Shown here one piece after another: positions 15,808-25,568 of a stretch of DNA of 64,000 bases. The position numbers and the translations under genes were made by a program. How positions within the stretch are numbered: the first letter of the stretch is position 1; the number at the start of each line of letters is the position of its first letter. The notes below the pieces were generated by a model, which made no database searches, was not told the DNA's origin, and saw only the letters and a list, made by a program, of their open reading frames with translations. The DNA lies in the NCBI GenBank assembly GCA_022828135.1, contig JAJEJB010000005.1, positions 49,271 to 113,270 on the forward strand, read 5' to 3'. Origin of the DNA: Acidimicrobiia bacterium. GTDB lineage: Bacteria; Actinomycetota; Acidimicrobiia; Acidimicrobiales; Aldehydirespiratoraceae.

Positions 15808-18566
15808 AGAAGAAGCTCATCGAGGTCGCCCTGCCGTTGGACGCCATCAACGCGGCTTCCCGCAAGGAGAAGTCGATCTTCTTCGGCCATCCTTCGGCGC
15901 TCCACCTCTGGTGGTCTCGCAAGCCGCTGGCCGCTTGCCGCGCCGTGCTGTTGGCGCAACTGTTGGACGACCCTTCGGCTCACCCCGACCGCTTCCCGAC
16001 CGAGATCGAGCAGCACCGCGAACGTGAGCGCCTATTTGAAGTCATCAGGAACTACGTGAAATGGGAGAACTCCGGCAAGGAGGAGTTCCTGACACCGGCC
16101 CGACAAGAGATCATGAGGTCCTGCAACGGTGCCCCGCCGGTCGTGCTGGACCCCTTCGCCGGCGGAGGTTCGATCCCACTGGAAGCGCAACGCCTCGGCC
16201 TTCACGCCCGCGCCTCAGACCTGAACCCGGTGGCGGTGCTGATCAACAAGGCTCTCGTCGAGATTCCGCCGAAGTTCGCCGATCGACCGCCCGTCCATCC
16301 CCAGGCTGACGTGCGGACCAGATGGCAAGGCGCTGAGGGCCTGGCCGAGGACGTGCGCCGTTACGGCCGCTGGATGCGTGAGCGAGCCCTCGAACGCATC
16401 GGCCGTCTCTACCCCGATGTGGAGATGCCCAAGCAGCACGGAGGGGGCCGCGCCGCGGCGATTGCCTGGCTGTGGACCCGCACAGTTCGATGCGCCAACC
16501 CGGCCTGCGGCTCCGAGATGCCCCTAGCGGGCTCGTGGCGTCTGTCAGCCAAGAAGGGCCGCGGTTCCTGGGTTCACCCTGTCGTCTGGGACGCTTCAGG
16601 ATCCGGGGAAATCGTTCTCGATATCCGCCACGGCGACGCGACTCCGCCGAGCCCGCCCAAGTTCGGGAGGGCGAAGTTCCGTTGCGTGCGCTGCGGCGAG
16701 CCGGCGCCGGAGGGCCACGTCAAGGCAGAGGCCCAGGCCGGTCGCATGGGCGCCAGGATGATGTCGATAGTCGCTGAAGGCGACCGGCAGAGGGTGTATG
16801 TGCCCGCCAACGAACGCCACGAACAGGCCGCGGATACCGAGCCGCCTGCGGACGCTCCGACGGCTCTGATGGCTCACGACCCACGTGCAATCATGCCACC
16901 GAATTGGGGTTTGAAAAAGTGGACCGATCTATTCACGCCCCGCCAGCTGACTGCCGTGTGTACATTCTCTGATCTTGTAGTCGAGGCACGCGAGAAGACC
17001 CGTGCGAAGGCCTTGGCTGCAGGGCTCGCCGACGACGATGTGCCGCTGAGCGATGGGGGCACGGGGGCGCGCGCCTATGCCGAGGCGGTGTCGCTGTATC
17101 TGGCGTTCGCGGTATCGAAGTCCGCCGACTACTGGTCCAGCATCTGCGTCTGGGACCGGGTGGGCGAGAAAATGGGACACACGTTCCCGCAGCAGACGCT
17201 ACAGATGAGCTGGGACTACGCCGAAGCGAACCCGTTCAGCTCGTCCACCGGCAACTGGCTGTCAATGCTCGACCGAGTGGCCGAGAGCCTGGCGCGCCTG
17301 CCTGCGTCCGTGCCCGGCAAAGCCGCCACAGGCGACGCTGGCGCGGTGGATGCATCGTCGGTGGTGCTGTCGACCGATCCGCCCTACTACGACAACATCG
17401 GGTACTCCGACCTATCGGATTTCTTTTACATCTGGCTGCGAGGCTCGCTGCGCGACGTGTTCCCCGATGTGTGCTCGACGCTGCTAGCACCCAAGTCTCA
17501 AGAGCTCATCGCCGTACCGCACCGTCACAACGGCGACAAGGCGGCCGCGGAGTCGTTCTTCCAGCAAGGACTCAATTCGGTGTTCTCGCGCTTGCGCGCC
17601 GCGCAATCTCAGCAATATCCGATGGCCGTGTACTACGCATTTAAGCAGGCACAACGCTCCTCGGAGGGGATCACCTCGACTGGCTGGTCAACGATGTTGG
17701 AGGGCCTGATCTCGGCAGGCTGGATGATCACCGCCACATGGCCGATGCGCACCGAGCGCTCGAACCGGGTGCGCTCTTTGGAGAGTAACGCCCTAGCTTC
17801 GTCGATCGTCTTGGCGTGTCGGCCACGGCCTGAGGCGGCAGGTTTCATCGACCGCCAGGGCTTGCTCAGGGCACTGCGCGATGAACTTCCCCAGCCAATT
17901 GGAGACATGCAGAAGGCAGCTATTGCTCCCGTGGACCTGCGCCAAGCGGCGATCGGACCGGGCATGGCGGTGTTCTCGCGCTACGCACGCGTCGTCGAGG
18001 CCGACGGCCAGCCGATGCGAGTTCACACCGCTCTGCGACTCATCAACCAAGTTCTCGAAGCGGTGCTCGGAGAGGCCGAGGGTGATCTCGATTCCGAGTC
18101 CCGCTGGGCTGTCGCCTGGTACTCGCAGCACTTCGAGGACGAGGGGCCCTACGGCGTGGCGGAGCAGCTGGCCGTATCCATGAACGTAGCTGTTGAGGCT
18201 CTTGCCAGAGCTGGAATCGTAGAGTCCAGCGGTGGCACAGTCCGCTTGCTCCCACGCGACGAGATGCCCGCCGGCTGGATCCCGCCGGCTGGGGTCCGAA
18301 CTCCCGTGTGGACAGCAACTCAGCAACTCGTTCGCAGCCTCGAAGAAGGAGAGGCCAGCGCCGGCATTCTGTTGGCCCAACTCGGAGCGCAGGGTGAAGC
18401 CTGTCGCGCGCTCGCCTACCGCCTCTACACCATGTGCGAGACGGCCCGTCCGAACCTGGCAGGTCCCTACAACGCTCTAGCAGCCTCCTGGCCTGAGATA
18501 CACCGCCACTCGACCCAAGCACCCCCGCCATCGCCAGCGACGGAACCCCAACTCTTCAGCCCGTAG
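15804..18566 (+). CDS. DUF1156 DNA methyltransferase (adenine or N4-cytosine type), antiphage-associated
   Basis: A 920-residue protein. The N-terminus MKKKLIEVALPLDAINAASRKEKS with HLWWSRKPLAA is the DUF1156 signature. The S-adenosylmethionine motif DPFAGGGSIPLEA is near residue 115 and the catalytic DPPYYDNIGYSDLSDFF near 527, so it modifies an exocyclic amino group (N6-adenine or N4-cytosine). Paired cysteines (CANPAC, CVRC at roughly 230-300) may bind zinc. ATG 15804 was chosen because it overlaps the helicase stop (ATGA) and starts at the conserved N-terminus; a longer frame from 15756 is unlikely. DUF1156 methylases recur in defence islands with DUF499 ATPases, as here. Predicted role: self-DNA marking. 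Confidence 0.88.
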   Translation: MKKKLIEVALPLDAINAASRKEKSIFFGHPSALHLWWSRKPLAACRAVLLAQLLDDPSAHPDRFPTEIEQHRERERLFEVIRNYVKWENSGKEEFLTPARQEIMRSCNGAPPVVLDPFAGGGSIPLEAQRLGLHARASDLNPVAVLINKALVEIPPKFADRPPVHPQADVRTRWQGAEGLAEDVRRYGRWMRERALERIGRLYPDVEMPKQHGGGRAAAIAWLWTRTVRCANPACGSEMPLAGSWRLSAKKGRGSWVHPVVWDASGSGEIVLDIRHGDATPPSPPKFGRAKFRCVRCGEPAPEGHVKAEAQAGRMGARMMSIVAEGDRQRVYVPANERHEQAADTEPPADAPTALMAHDPRAIMPPNWGLKKWTDLFTPRQLTAVCTFSDLVVEAREKTRAKALAAGLADDDVPLSDGGTGARAYAEAVSLYLAFAVSKSADYWSSICVWDRVGEKMGHTFPQQTLQMSWDYAEANPFSSSTGNWLSMLDRVAESLARLPASVPGKAATGDAGAVDASSVVLSTDPPYYDNIGYSDLSDFFYIWLRGSLRDVFPDVCSTLLAPKSQELIAVPHRHNGDKAAAESFFQQGLNSVFSRLRAAQSQQYPMAVYYAFKQAQRSSEGITSTGWSTMLEGLISAGWMITATWPMRTERSNRVRSLESNALASSIVLACRPRPEAAGFIDRQGLLRALRDELPQPIGDMQKAAIAPVDLRQAAIGPGMAVFSRYARVVEADGQPMRVHTALRLINQVLEAVLGEAEGDLDSESRWAVAWYSQHFEDEGPYGVAEQLAVSMNVAVEALARAGIVESSGGTVRLLPRDEMPAGWIPPAGVRTPVWTATQQLVRSLEEGEASAGILLAQLGAQGEACRALAYRLYTMCETARPNLAGPYNALAASWPEIHRHSTQAPPPSPATEPQLFSP

Positions 18567-18784
18567 CCGAGTAGCCCCATGACTCACATCGTCGATGAGA
18601 TCCCTTCCCTGCGACCTTACCTACCGCGCGCGGTGTGTCATAGGGCCCAGATATGGTCTCCGCAGCGGTCGGCAGCATATGCGGACCACCGCAGGGAGCC
18701 TCGTGGCCCGACCAGCACGGTGCGGGCTACCGCAGTACTCAATGAGGACGGCGGTCTCCTCCTTCAGCCACCGGAGCACGCACC

Positions 18785-20776
18785 ATGACCAGACAACGTC
18801 AATTCAACATGAAGATCCTCGGTCGCTTGCTGGAGCATCTCGGTTCACAGATGTACAAGCGCCGAGACACCGCGCTCGCCGAACTCGTCGCCAACGCCTG
18901 GGATGCCGGAGCAACCGAAGTAGAAGTCACCGTTCCTGCTGGGAACTACGACGCCGCTGTTAGTCAGATTACGATAGCTGACAACGGCATAGGAATGACT
19001 GAGGATCAGGTACAGCTTGAGTACCTTGTGGCCGGACGCAATCGCCGTGCTAATGTCACTCCGATACCGCACAACCGTATGGTCATGGGTCGAAAAGGCA
19101 TCGGGAAGCTGGCAGGATTCGGAATCGCTCAGATCATCGGAATCGAGACGACACGTGACGAAGTCACTACGAGGCTAGCGCTCGATATTACCAAGATGAA
19201 GCGTGAAGCAGACGAGGTTGCAAACGTAGATATTGATGGCTACATCGATGATGCTACTGGCATGCCTTCGGGAACCACCATCAGCTTATCACAGTTGAAA
19301 CATGTCTCTGCTCCCAATATCGAGAGTCTCATAGAATCGCTAGGGCGTCGATTCAGTCGAGTTGTTCATGGCGAGATGACGATCAAGGTCAACGGAATCG
19401 AAGTCAAAGAGCCAACGATTGACTTTGAGCAGAGGGTTCCTGAGAATGACTGGGTCACGACCGATGTAGACGGTCATTCGGTCAGGTACTACTATGGATT
19501 CTCTAGATCCGTCCTCACGTCAAGAATCCTCCAAGGCTTCACGCTCTATGCCCACGGCAAGACCGCACAAGCACCACCATTCTTCTTCGATGTAGAGACA
19601 AGAGCTTCCGGTCAACACGGTACTCGGTATCTCTATGGTGCGGTCGAGATCGACTACCTTGATGACGGCACAGATGATGACGGCGATCTAATCTCAACCG
19701 ATCGACAGGAGATTGACTGGGAGGCTCCAGAGGTAGAGGCACTTCGCGAATGGGGTGCCGAACTTACCCGCAGGGCTCTTCGCGACTGGGCTGATCGAAG
19801 AGAAAAGACTGCCAGAACTTCAGTCCTAGACGATCCACAACTAGCACAACGGATCAGCAGACTCGACGCGCCTTCCCAAAAGGAACTAATGAAGGTCATC
19901 GGAACGCTCGGACGCTCTGCCATAGGACCCGACAAACTGCTCGAGCTGGCTAGCTTTGTCGTGTCTGCATACGAATACCGCCATTTCCACGACTTTACGA
20001 GTCAGATCGAATCGCTTGATGATCCAGACGAGTTGAACACCCTATTGGAGTATCTTGCCGAATGGAAGGTGCTTGAGAGTCGTGCGATCCTTGAAGTGGT
20101 TAAGGGACGGCTCCAAATCATCGACAAGTTTCATACGATGCTTGTGAATGATGCTCCTGAAACACCGCCTCGCCGGGGAATGGAAAACCTCCACGATCTC
20201 CTTGCAGACTATCCTTGGCTGCTCAATCCAGAATGGCAGGTGCTATACGAAGAGAGAACGATTACGCGGACACTACGCGAGTGGGGCAATGAGGACATTG
20301 AGGATACAGATGACCGGCTACGTTATGACTTTCTTGCACTGGAGGGTGGAGGATCCTTACTCATAATCGAGATAAAGCGATCAGGTCATGCTGTGACGCT
20401 GGATGATGTTCAGCGGCTCTACAAGTATCGGCAACGACTCCAACGAGGCACTGGTCTCCGTGTGTCGATGGTCCTGGTCAGCGGACCGACGTGGGAAGAT
20501 AGACGCGATGATTGGGTAGGTCGTGAGGAGCTTCAACTGCTTGAGTGGGGCGAAGTGTATGACTCAACGCGGGCGTTCTATAGCCAATACCGAGCTGTGC
20601 TTGAAGCAGATGTAGAGCATCGAGACTTCAGCGAGATGCAACGAGAACTTCACCGTACCCGAGCGGTCATCGCCGATGGGTCATACCGCGGTGAACAGAT
20701 GCGGATGGAAGGCCTTGGTCCCCAATATGGAACGAGATCCCGAGAAGCTGACGAGGAAGCCCAGCAAGATGATTGA
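18785..20776 (+). CDS. GHKL ATPase (MutL/MORC/HSP90-like) fused to PD-(D/E)XK-like domain
   Basis: A 663-residue protein. The GHKL Bergerat fold is clear: N box ELVANAWDAGA (residues 33-43), G1 box DNGIGM (66-71) and G2 box GRKGIGKLAG (102-111). A middle region rich in charged helices follows. Near the C-terminus, NLHDLLADYPWLLNPEW, then RYDFLAL and LLIIEIKRSGH (about 513-532) form the D...ExK pattern of a PD-(D/E)XK nuclease, somewhat like Shedu/DUF4263 domains. MutL/MORC-type ATPases are known in restriction systems beside C5 methylases and Vsr, which fits here. The gene is visibly less GC-rich than its neighbours (29 of 60 bases in 19201-19260), suggesting separate acquisition. It starts behind GGAG and overlaps the methylase gene by 8 nt. 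Confidence 0.83.
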   Translation: MTRQRQFNMKILGRLLEHLGSQMYKRRDTALAELVANAWDAGATEVEVTVPAGNYDAAVSQITIADNGIGMTEDQVQLEYLVAGRNRRANVTPIPHNRMVMGRKGIGKLAGFGIAQIIGIETTRDEVTTRLALDITKMKREADEVANVDIDGYIDDATGMPSGTTISLSQLKHVSAPNIESLIESLGRRFSRVVHGEMTIKVNGIEVKEPTIDFEQRVPENDWVTTDVDGHSVRYYYGFSRSVLTSRILQGFTLYAHGKTAQAPPFFFDVETRASGQHGTRYLYGAVEIDYLDDGTDDDGDLISTDRQEIDWEAPEVEALREWGAELTRRALRDWADRREKTARTSVLDDPQLAQRISRLDAPSQKELMKVIGTLGRSAIGPDKLLELASFVVSAYEYRHFHDFTSQIESLDDPDELNTLLEYLAEWKVLESRAILEVVKGRLQIIDKFHTMLVNDAPETPPRRGMENLHDLLADYPWLLNPEWQVLYEERTITRTLREWGNEDIEDTDDRLRYDFLALEGGGSLLIIEIKRSGHAVTLDDVQRLYKYRQRLQRGTGLRVSMVLVSGPTWEDRRDDWVGREELQLLEWGEVYDSTRAFYSQYRAVLEADVEHRDFSEMQRELHRTRAVIADGSYRGEQMRMEGLGPQYGTRSREADEEAQQDD

Positions 20777-21875
20777 CGGCAGTAGAACGACCGTTGGTCG
20801 CTCGAAGACGCTAGGAATGGTGGACCTGTTCGCTGGCTGTGGAGGATTGACCGAGGGCTTTCACAGAGCCGGATTTCGCCCGCTGTACGCTGTGGAGAGC
20901 GATCGCCACGCAGCGGCTACCTACGCTGCGAATTTTGGCGACCATGTCGACTGCTTGAGAATCGAGGACACGAGCACGGACGACTATCCGAGGGCCGAAC
21001 TGCTTGTCGGCGGGCCACCTTGCCAAGGGTTCTCCAATCTTGGACGCCACGACGCCGACGATCCCCGGAACCGGCTGTGGCGCGAGTATCGAAGGGTTGT
21101 AGAGATCGTGCAGCCCAGGGTCTTCGTCCTTGAGAACGTGCCCCGGTTCCTTCGGTCCGACCAGTTTCGACAACTTGAACTCGAGGTCAAGGTGGGTCGG
21201 ATCAGAGGCTACGAGATCACCTACGGCCTGGTGAACGCTGCCGACTTCGGGGTGCCCCAGCGGCGCATCCGGGCCATCGTCGTCGGTTCGCGTGTTGGAC
21301 CAGCAAGTCTTCCTGGCCCCACCCACACGGGGCCAGGCGGGTGGATAAGTCTTCAGGATGCCCTCTCGGGCATCCCCTTCGAGACGGAAGCATCAGGTCT
21401 CCCGCGTCGCGAGTATGCGGACGGGATCCCCGGGCCCTTCAAGGCCAACGAGTTGCACCTGCAACGCCATCCAACGGCGCTGTCTCTAGAGCGGTACAGC
21501 CATATCCCGCCGGGCGGCAACCGTTTCAACCTGCCGGATCCTTTGAAGCCCCCCTGCTGGTTGAACAAGCCGACCGGCACGTCCGACGTGATGGGCCGCC
21601 TGGAGTGGGACAAGCCAGCCCTCACGATCCGCACCGAGTTCTGGAAGCCCGAGAAGGGCCGCGTACTGCACCCAGAATGGTCTGCCACCGAGCCGGGCCG
21701 GTGCGTCAACCGGTCAATCACCCATTGGGAGGCCGCTCGGATCCAGTCCTTCCCGGATGACTTTGTGTGGTGCGGCACCCGTGTCGAGATCGCGCGCCAG
21801 ATCGGCAATGCCGTCCCGCCCGTTCTAGCCGAAGCCATAGCCAGGAGCCTTATTTCCCAAGGCCTTTTCGACTGA
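20769..21875 (+). CDS. DNA (cytosine-5-)-methyltransferase
   Basis: All main C5-methyltransferase motifs are present: motif I VDLFAGCGGLTEG, motif IV GGPPCQGFSNLG with the catalytic cysteine, motif VI VLENV, motif VIII around GVPQRRIR, motif IX HWEAARIQSFPD and motif X RQIGNAVPP. Length from the preferred ATG (20769, preceded by GAGGAAG) is 368 residues, usual for the family; in-frame upstream starts at 20676 and 20727 lie inside the ATPase gene. The start overlaps the GHKL ATPase stop by 8 nt, so the two are translationally coupled. The target sequence cannot be read from the protein; the variable region lies between motifs VIII and IX. Probable modification partner of the GHKL-nuclease protein. 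Confidence 0.92.
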   Translation: MIDGSRTTVGRSKTLGMVDLFAGCGGLTEGFHRAGFRPLYAVESDRHAAATYAANFGDHVDCLRIEDTSTDDYPRAELLVGGPPCQGFSNLGRHDADDPRNRLWREYRRVVEIVQPRVFVLENVPRFLRSDQFRQLELEVKVGRIRGYEITYGLVNAADFGVPQRRIRAIVVGSRVGPASLPGPTHTGPGGWISLQDALSGIPFETEASGLPRREYADGIPGPFKANELHLQRHPTALSLERYSHIPPGGNRFNLPDPLKPPCWLNKPTGTSDVMGRLEWDKPALTIRTEFWKPEKGRVLHPEWSATEPGRCVNRSITHWEAARIQSFPDDFVWCGTRVEIARQIGNAVPPVLAEAIARSLISQGLFD

Positions 21876-22070
21876 GCCCCGTCTGTCTATCACCCGCGCA
21901 GCACCCGCCACGCGAGCCCGCTCGGCGGCTCCCTTGCTCGACAAGTGCAGGAAATCGTGCCAGTACCTCCAAGCCCGTCGAATGGCGATGAGATGCTGTC
22001 CGTGATGCAACACGGGCGTAGGATCGATGAGCGGACCCACCGGCCGATGCAGCGCTAGGAGAACGAATCA

Positions 22071-25000
22071 GTGGCAGAGATGAGCAATCGGGCTCGAGTG
22101 GGGGATGCATTCGACCTCCTGGCGCAGTGCCTCAAGCCGTTCGTGTCGACGCAGATGGCGAAGACAACCCCTGCCGGCAAGGACTGGGCTGACGTGTTCG
22201 CCGCCAGCGCCAAGCCGCCCATCGCCGACCACTCGGCAGACGACCCGGTCTTCCTACTGCGGGTAATGGCCGACTGTTGGCGCGGTACGTTCGACCGTCA
22301 ACTGCCGCGCGGCACCCGTAATCTTGTGTTCACCCTGCGCGACAAGCGCAACGAGTGGGCCCACAACCGTCAGATCAGGCTCCACGACGCGCTCTACACC
22401 CTGAGCGGCATCGTCACCCTCGTCGAAGCAGTCGACGCCTCTAAGGCGGAGCCCGTGCGCGCCATGCTCGACGATCTCCGCCTCACGCAGTTCGAGCGGG
22501 CCAGCGGCAACGCTGGCGGTGCAGCCCTCAACGTCGTTGATACGCCCCGCGCAGGGCTGAAGCCCTGGCGCGAGGTGATCCATCCCCATCCCGATGTTCA
22601 CTCCACGAACTTCGGAGTAGCGGCCTTCGCCGCTGATCTGGAGCTCGTCCGCCGAGGCGAGGGAGCAGCCGAGTACGCCGACGCCCGGCTCTTCTTTGAG
22701 CGCAGCTACTTGACGGCTGGGCTGCGCGACCTGCTCACCCTCGCCGTCAAGAGGGTCACCGAACAAGGCGGACAGCCGGTGATCAGCTGTCAGACCAACT
22801 TCGGTGGTGGCAAGACCCACAGCCTGATCGCCCTGTACCACCTGCTCTCGGGCATCACATTGGCGGAACTGCCAGACGATGTGGCCGACCTGGTGCGCGA
22901 TGCCGGCGTAACTGAGCTGCCGGATGTCAACCGAGCGGTGATCGTGGGCAACCGCTTCGGGGCGGGCGAGACCCATCCCAAACATGACGGCACCGAGATC
23001 AACACGATCTGGGGTGAGATCGCATGGCAACTGGGCGGCGCTGACGCCTACGAACTGATAGCCGACAGCGACCGCAACCGCACCAACCCCGGCGATGCCA
23101 TCCGTGACGTGCTCACCCTGTGCGCCCCGTGCCTCGTCCTAATCGACGAGTGGGTCGCCTACGCCCGGGAGCTCTACGAGAAGGCCGACTTGCCGGGGGG
23201 AAGCTTCGACTCGCAATTCAGCTTCGCCCAGACCCTCTCAGAAGCCGCAAAGGGCACCCCCGGTGCGATCTTCGTGGTATCGATTCCCGCCTCCGAAGGC
23301 TCCAGCACGAGCGACGAAGCAGCCGCATCCAGCCTCGAAGTGGGCGGCGTGGCCGGGCGTGAGGCCCTCAAGCGTCTCACCAACGTGACAAACCGCGTCG
23401 CCGAGACATGGCAGCCCGCAACCGGCGACGAGAGCTACGAGATCGTCCGCAGGCGACTGTTCCAGCCGCTCTCAGAGGAGGCGGAGGCCGAACGAGACGC
23501 CACCGCAGAGGCCCTCGGGAGGCTCTACCGATCGCAACGCTCGGAGTTTCCCTCGGAGTGCTCCGAAATCGCTTACGAAGCACGAATCAAGGCCGCATAC
23601 CCGATCCACCCCGAGGTATTCGACCGGCTCTACCAAGACTGGTCCGCAATAGACCGCTTCCAACGCACCCGGGGCGTGCTTCGCCTCATGGCCGCCACCA
23701 TCGACTCACTGTGGCGCAGCGACGACAGGTCCCCGCTGATCCTTCCCTGCTCGATCCCGCTGGGCGACCCCCGAGTCACCAGCGAACTCGCCGGCAGGCT
23801 TCCGGATTATTGGCACCCGGTGATCGACGCCGACATCGACGGCCAGAACTCATCTTCGTTCAAGATCGACCGCGAGACGCCCCACCTGGGATCACTGCAC
23901 GCCACCCGGCGAGTAGCCCGCACGATATTCGTAGGCGCCACGCCCAACGTCGGTGCCGCCAACCAAGGCCTCGAGGTGCGCCGCATACGGCTCGGCTCAA
24001 CCTTCGCAGGGGACAAGCCTGGTCCGATCTCCGACGCACTCAACCGTCTCGCAGCCGCAGCGCCCCACCTCTACGTCGACCGCGACCGCTACTGGTTCGA
24101 CCGACGACAGAACGTCACCCGCACAGCTCGCGACGACGCGGAACGCCTGTTGGCCGGGGACCGACACGAGGTCAGAGAAGAGATCATCAAGCGGCTCAGG
24201 GCACAGCGAGGCGCCAGCGAGTTTACGAACGTCCACTACGCGCCTGCCAGCGGAGCCGACGTAGCCGACGAACCCCGCGCCCGACTGGTCGTACTGGAGC
24301 CCGACGCAGCCCACATCGCCAAGTCATCGGAGTCTCCCGCATTGGCATCCGCGCGAGAGATCCTGAACCACCGGGGTGTCGGAGCGCGCCAATACCGCAA
24401 CATGCTGGTGTTTGCCGCCGCTGAGCAGCGCGGCATGGAGGCCCTGGAGCAGGCCACGGCCGAGTACCTGGCATGGTCAGGGATCTGCGACCGTACCGAG
24501 GAATTGAATCTCGACGCCCAACAGACCCGGCTGGCGACGACACAGCGCGGCCGCGCAACGCAGGCGGCCGACCTGCGCATGGGTGAGGCCTACAAGTACG
24601 CCCTGGTCCCGCGCCAGGACGACCCCCGTGGCGGCATCGAGTTCGATGTGGTCGCGCTGGACTCCGACGGCTCCGTCGCCGAACGAGTCAGCCGCAAACT
24701 GCTCAACGACGGCGCACTGGCCACGCAGTTCCCGGCGGTGTTGTTGCGCCAGCGCCTGAACACCGTGCTCCAACCCCGATGGGCCGACGGCCACGTGACG
24801 GTGTCGGCGTTGTGGGAGGACTTCGCGCGCTACGTGTACCTCCCCCGTCTACGCGATCAGCCGGTCATGATGGGAGCCGTAGCGGCGGGGCCCGTCGGGT
24901 TCGCCTGGACCAGCGATGGGTTCGGTGTCGCCGCAGGAATCGACGAGTCCACCGGCCGCTACTTGGGCCTAGCCGCCGAAGGAGTTCCGCCAGGCGCGGT

Positions 25001-25385
25001 GACTCCAACCTCCCTGGTGGTGCACCCAGATAGGGCTCTGGCGCAACTCAGAGACGAGATACAAGAGGGTCTCGACACGGAACCCGACGACACAGATGAC
25101 GAGGAACCACCCGCCGACGACGATTCGCAGGAGTCTGAGCCATCGCTGATCACGGCATTTCGAGGTTCGGTTATGCTCGACTCCGCCCGCCCGACGAAGG
25201 CGTTCACAAAGATCAGCGAGGAGGTCCTGACCCACCTGCTGAGCCAACCTGACATCGACGCTGAGGTCCGCCTGGAAGTCGAGGTCCGAAAGGCCGAAGG
25301 GTTCTCGGAGCACACCATCAGGACGGTCACCGAGAACAGCCAAACCCTCCAGTTCGAAGAAGGCAGCGGCTTCTCCGACGCCTGA
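22071..25385 (+). CDS. HEPN (Swt1-like)-DUF499 P-loop ATPase, antiphage-associated
   Basis: A 1104-residue protein. The N-terminal ~110 residues (RVGDAFDLLAQCLKPFV...LRDKRNEWAHN) form a Swt1-type HEPN domain with an Rx4H motif, RNEWAH, at residues 93-98, the catalytic signature of HEPN RNases. A P-loop ATPase follows: TNFGGGKTHSL (about 242-252) and Walker B CLVLIDEWVAY (about 355), characteristic of DUF499. An acidic linker (EPDDTDDEEPPADDD) precedes the last ~80 residues. DUF499 proteins commonly neighbour DUF1156 methylases in defence islands. The GTG at 22071 follows AGGAG by 9 nt. Inferred role: large ATPase sensor or effector of the island; the HEPN could act on tRNA or mRNA, or only mediate assembly. 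Confidence 0.85.
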   Translation: MAEMSNRARVGDAFDLLAQCLKPFVSTQMAKTTPAGKDWADVFAASAKPPIADHSADDPVFLLRVMADCWRGTFDRQLPRGTRNLVFTLRDKRNEWAHNRQIRLHDALYTLSGIVTLVEAVDASKAEPVRAMLDDLRLTQFERASGNAGGAALNVVDTPRAGLKPWREVIHPHPDVHSTNFGVAAFAADLELVRRGEGAAEYADARLFFERSYLTAGLRDLLTLAVKRVTEQGGQPVISCQTNFGGGKTHSLIALYHLLSGITLAELPDDVADLVRDAGVTELPDVNRAVIVGNRFGAGETHPKHDGTEINTIWGEIAWQLGGADAYELIADSDRNRTNPGDAIRDVLTLCAPCLVLIDEWVAYARELYEKADLPGGSFDSQFSFAQTLSEAAKGTPGAIFVVSIPASEGSSTSDEAAASSLEVGGVAGREALKRLTNVTNRVAETWQPATGDESYEIVRRRLFQPLSEEAEAERDATAEALGRLYRSQRSEFPSECSEIAYEARIKAAYPIHPEVFDRLYQDWSAIDRFQRTRGVLRLMAATIDSLWRSDDRSPLILPCSIPLGDPRVTSELAGRLPDYWHPVIDADIDGQNSSSFKIDRETPHLGSLHATRRVARTIFVGATPNVGAANQGLEVRRIRLGSTFAGDKPGPISDALNRLAAAAPHLYVDRDRYWFDRRQNVTRTARDDAERLLAGDRHEVREEIIKRLRAQRGASEFTNVHYAPASGADVADEPRARLVVLEPDAAHIAKSSESPALASAREILNHRGVGARQYRNMLVFAAAEQRGMEALEQATAEYLAWSGICDRTEELNLDAQQTRLATTQRGRATQAADLRMGEAYKYALVPRQDDPRGGIEFDVVALDSDGSVAERVSRKLLNDGALATQFPAVLLRQRLNTVLQPRWADGHVTVSALWEDFARYVYLPRLRDQPVMMGAVAAGPVGFAWTSDGFGVAAGIDESTGRYLGLAAEGVPPGAVTPTSLVVHPDRALAQLRDEIQEGLDTEPDDTDDEEPPADDDSQESEPSLITAFRGSVMLDSARPTKAFTKISEEVLTHLLSQPDIDAEVRLEVEVRKAEGFSEHTIRTVTENSQTLQFEEGSGFSDA

Positions 25386-25562
25386 AGCGGAGCGCATCCG
25401 GGCTACGAAGTCGTGGTACTTATCCCGAGGACTGTACGCACGCTCGGCAAGTGAGCGACAACACTCATGGCCGCCCGCCTCTGAGGAGGCTTCGATACAT
25501 CGGCACGTTGCCGGTGTGAACGAGTAGTAATCGCAGGGCACCAACCGGATCGAACCATCGGC

Positions 25563-25568
25563 TATGGT
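25563..25568 (+). promoter_or_regulatory. -10 element TATGGT, leaderless start of vsr
   Basis: TATGGT lies 7 nt before the GTG at 25576 in the 190-bp gap after the DUF499 gene, so vsr probably has its own leaderless transcript. Confidence 0.5.

Noticed and set aside
18579..18963. Two short plus-strand frames between the DUF1156 and GHKL genes
   Set aside because: Compositionally arbitrary, mutually overlapping and partly inside the GHKL gene; no ribosome-binding site or motif.
25445..25520. Short stems after the DUF499 gene (GCCTC/GAGGC and CGGCA/TGCCG) as a terminator
   Set aside because: Stems are only 5 bp and no T-run follows; not distinguishable from chance in GC-rich DNA.
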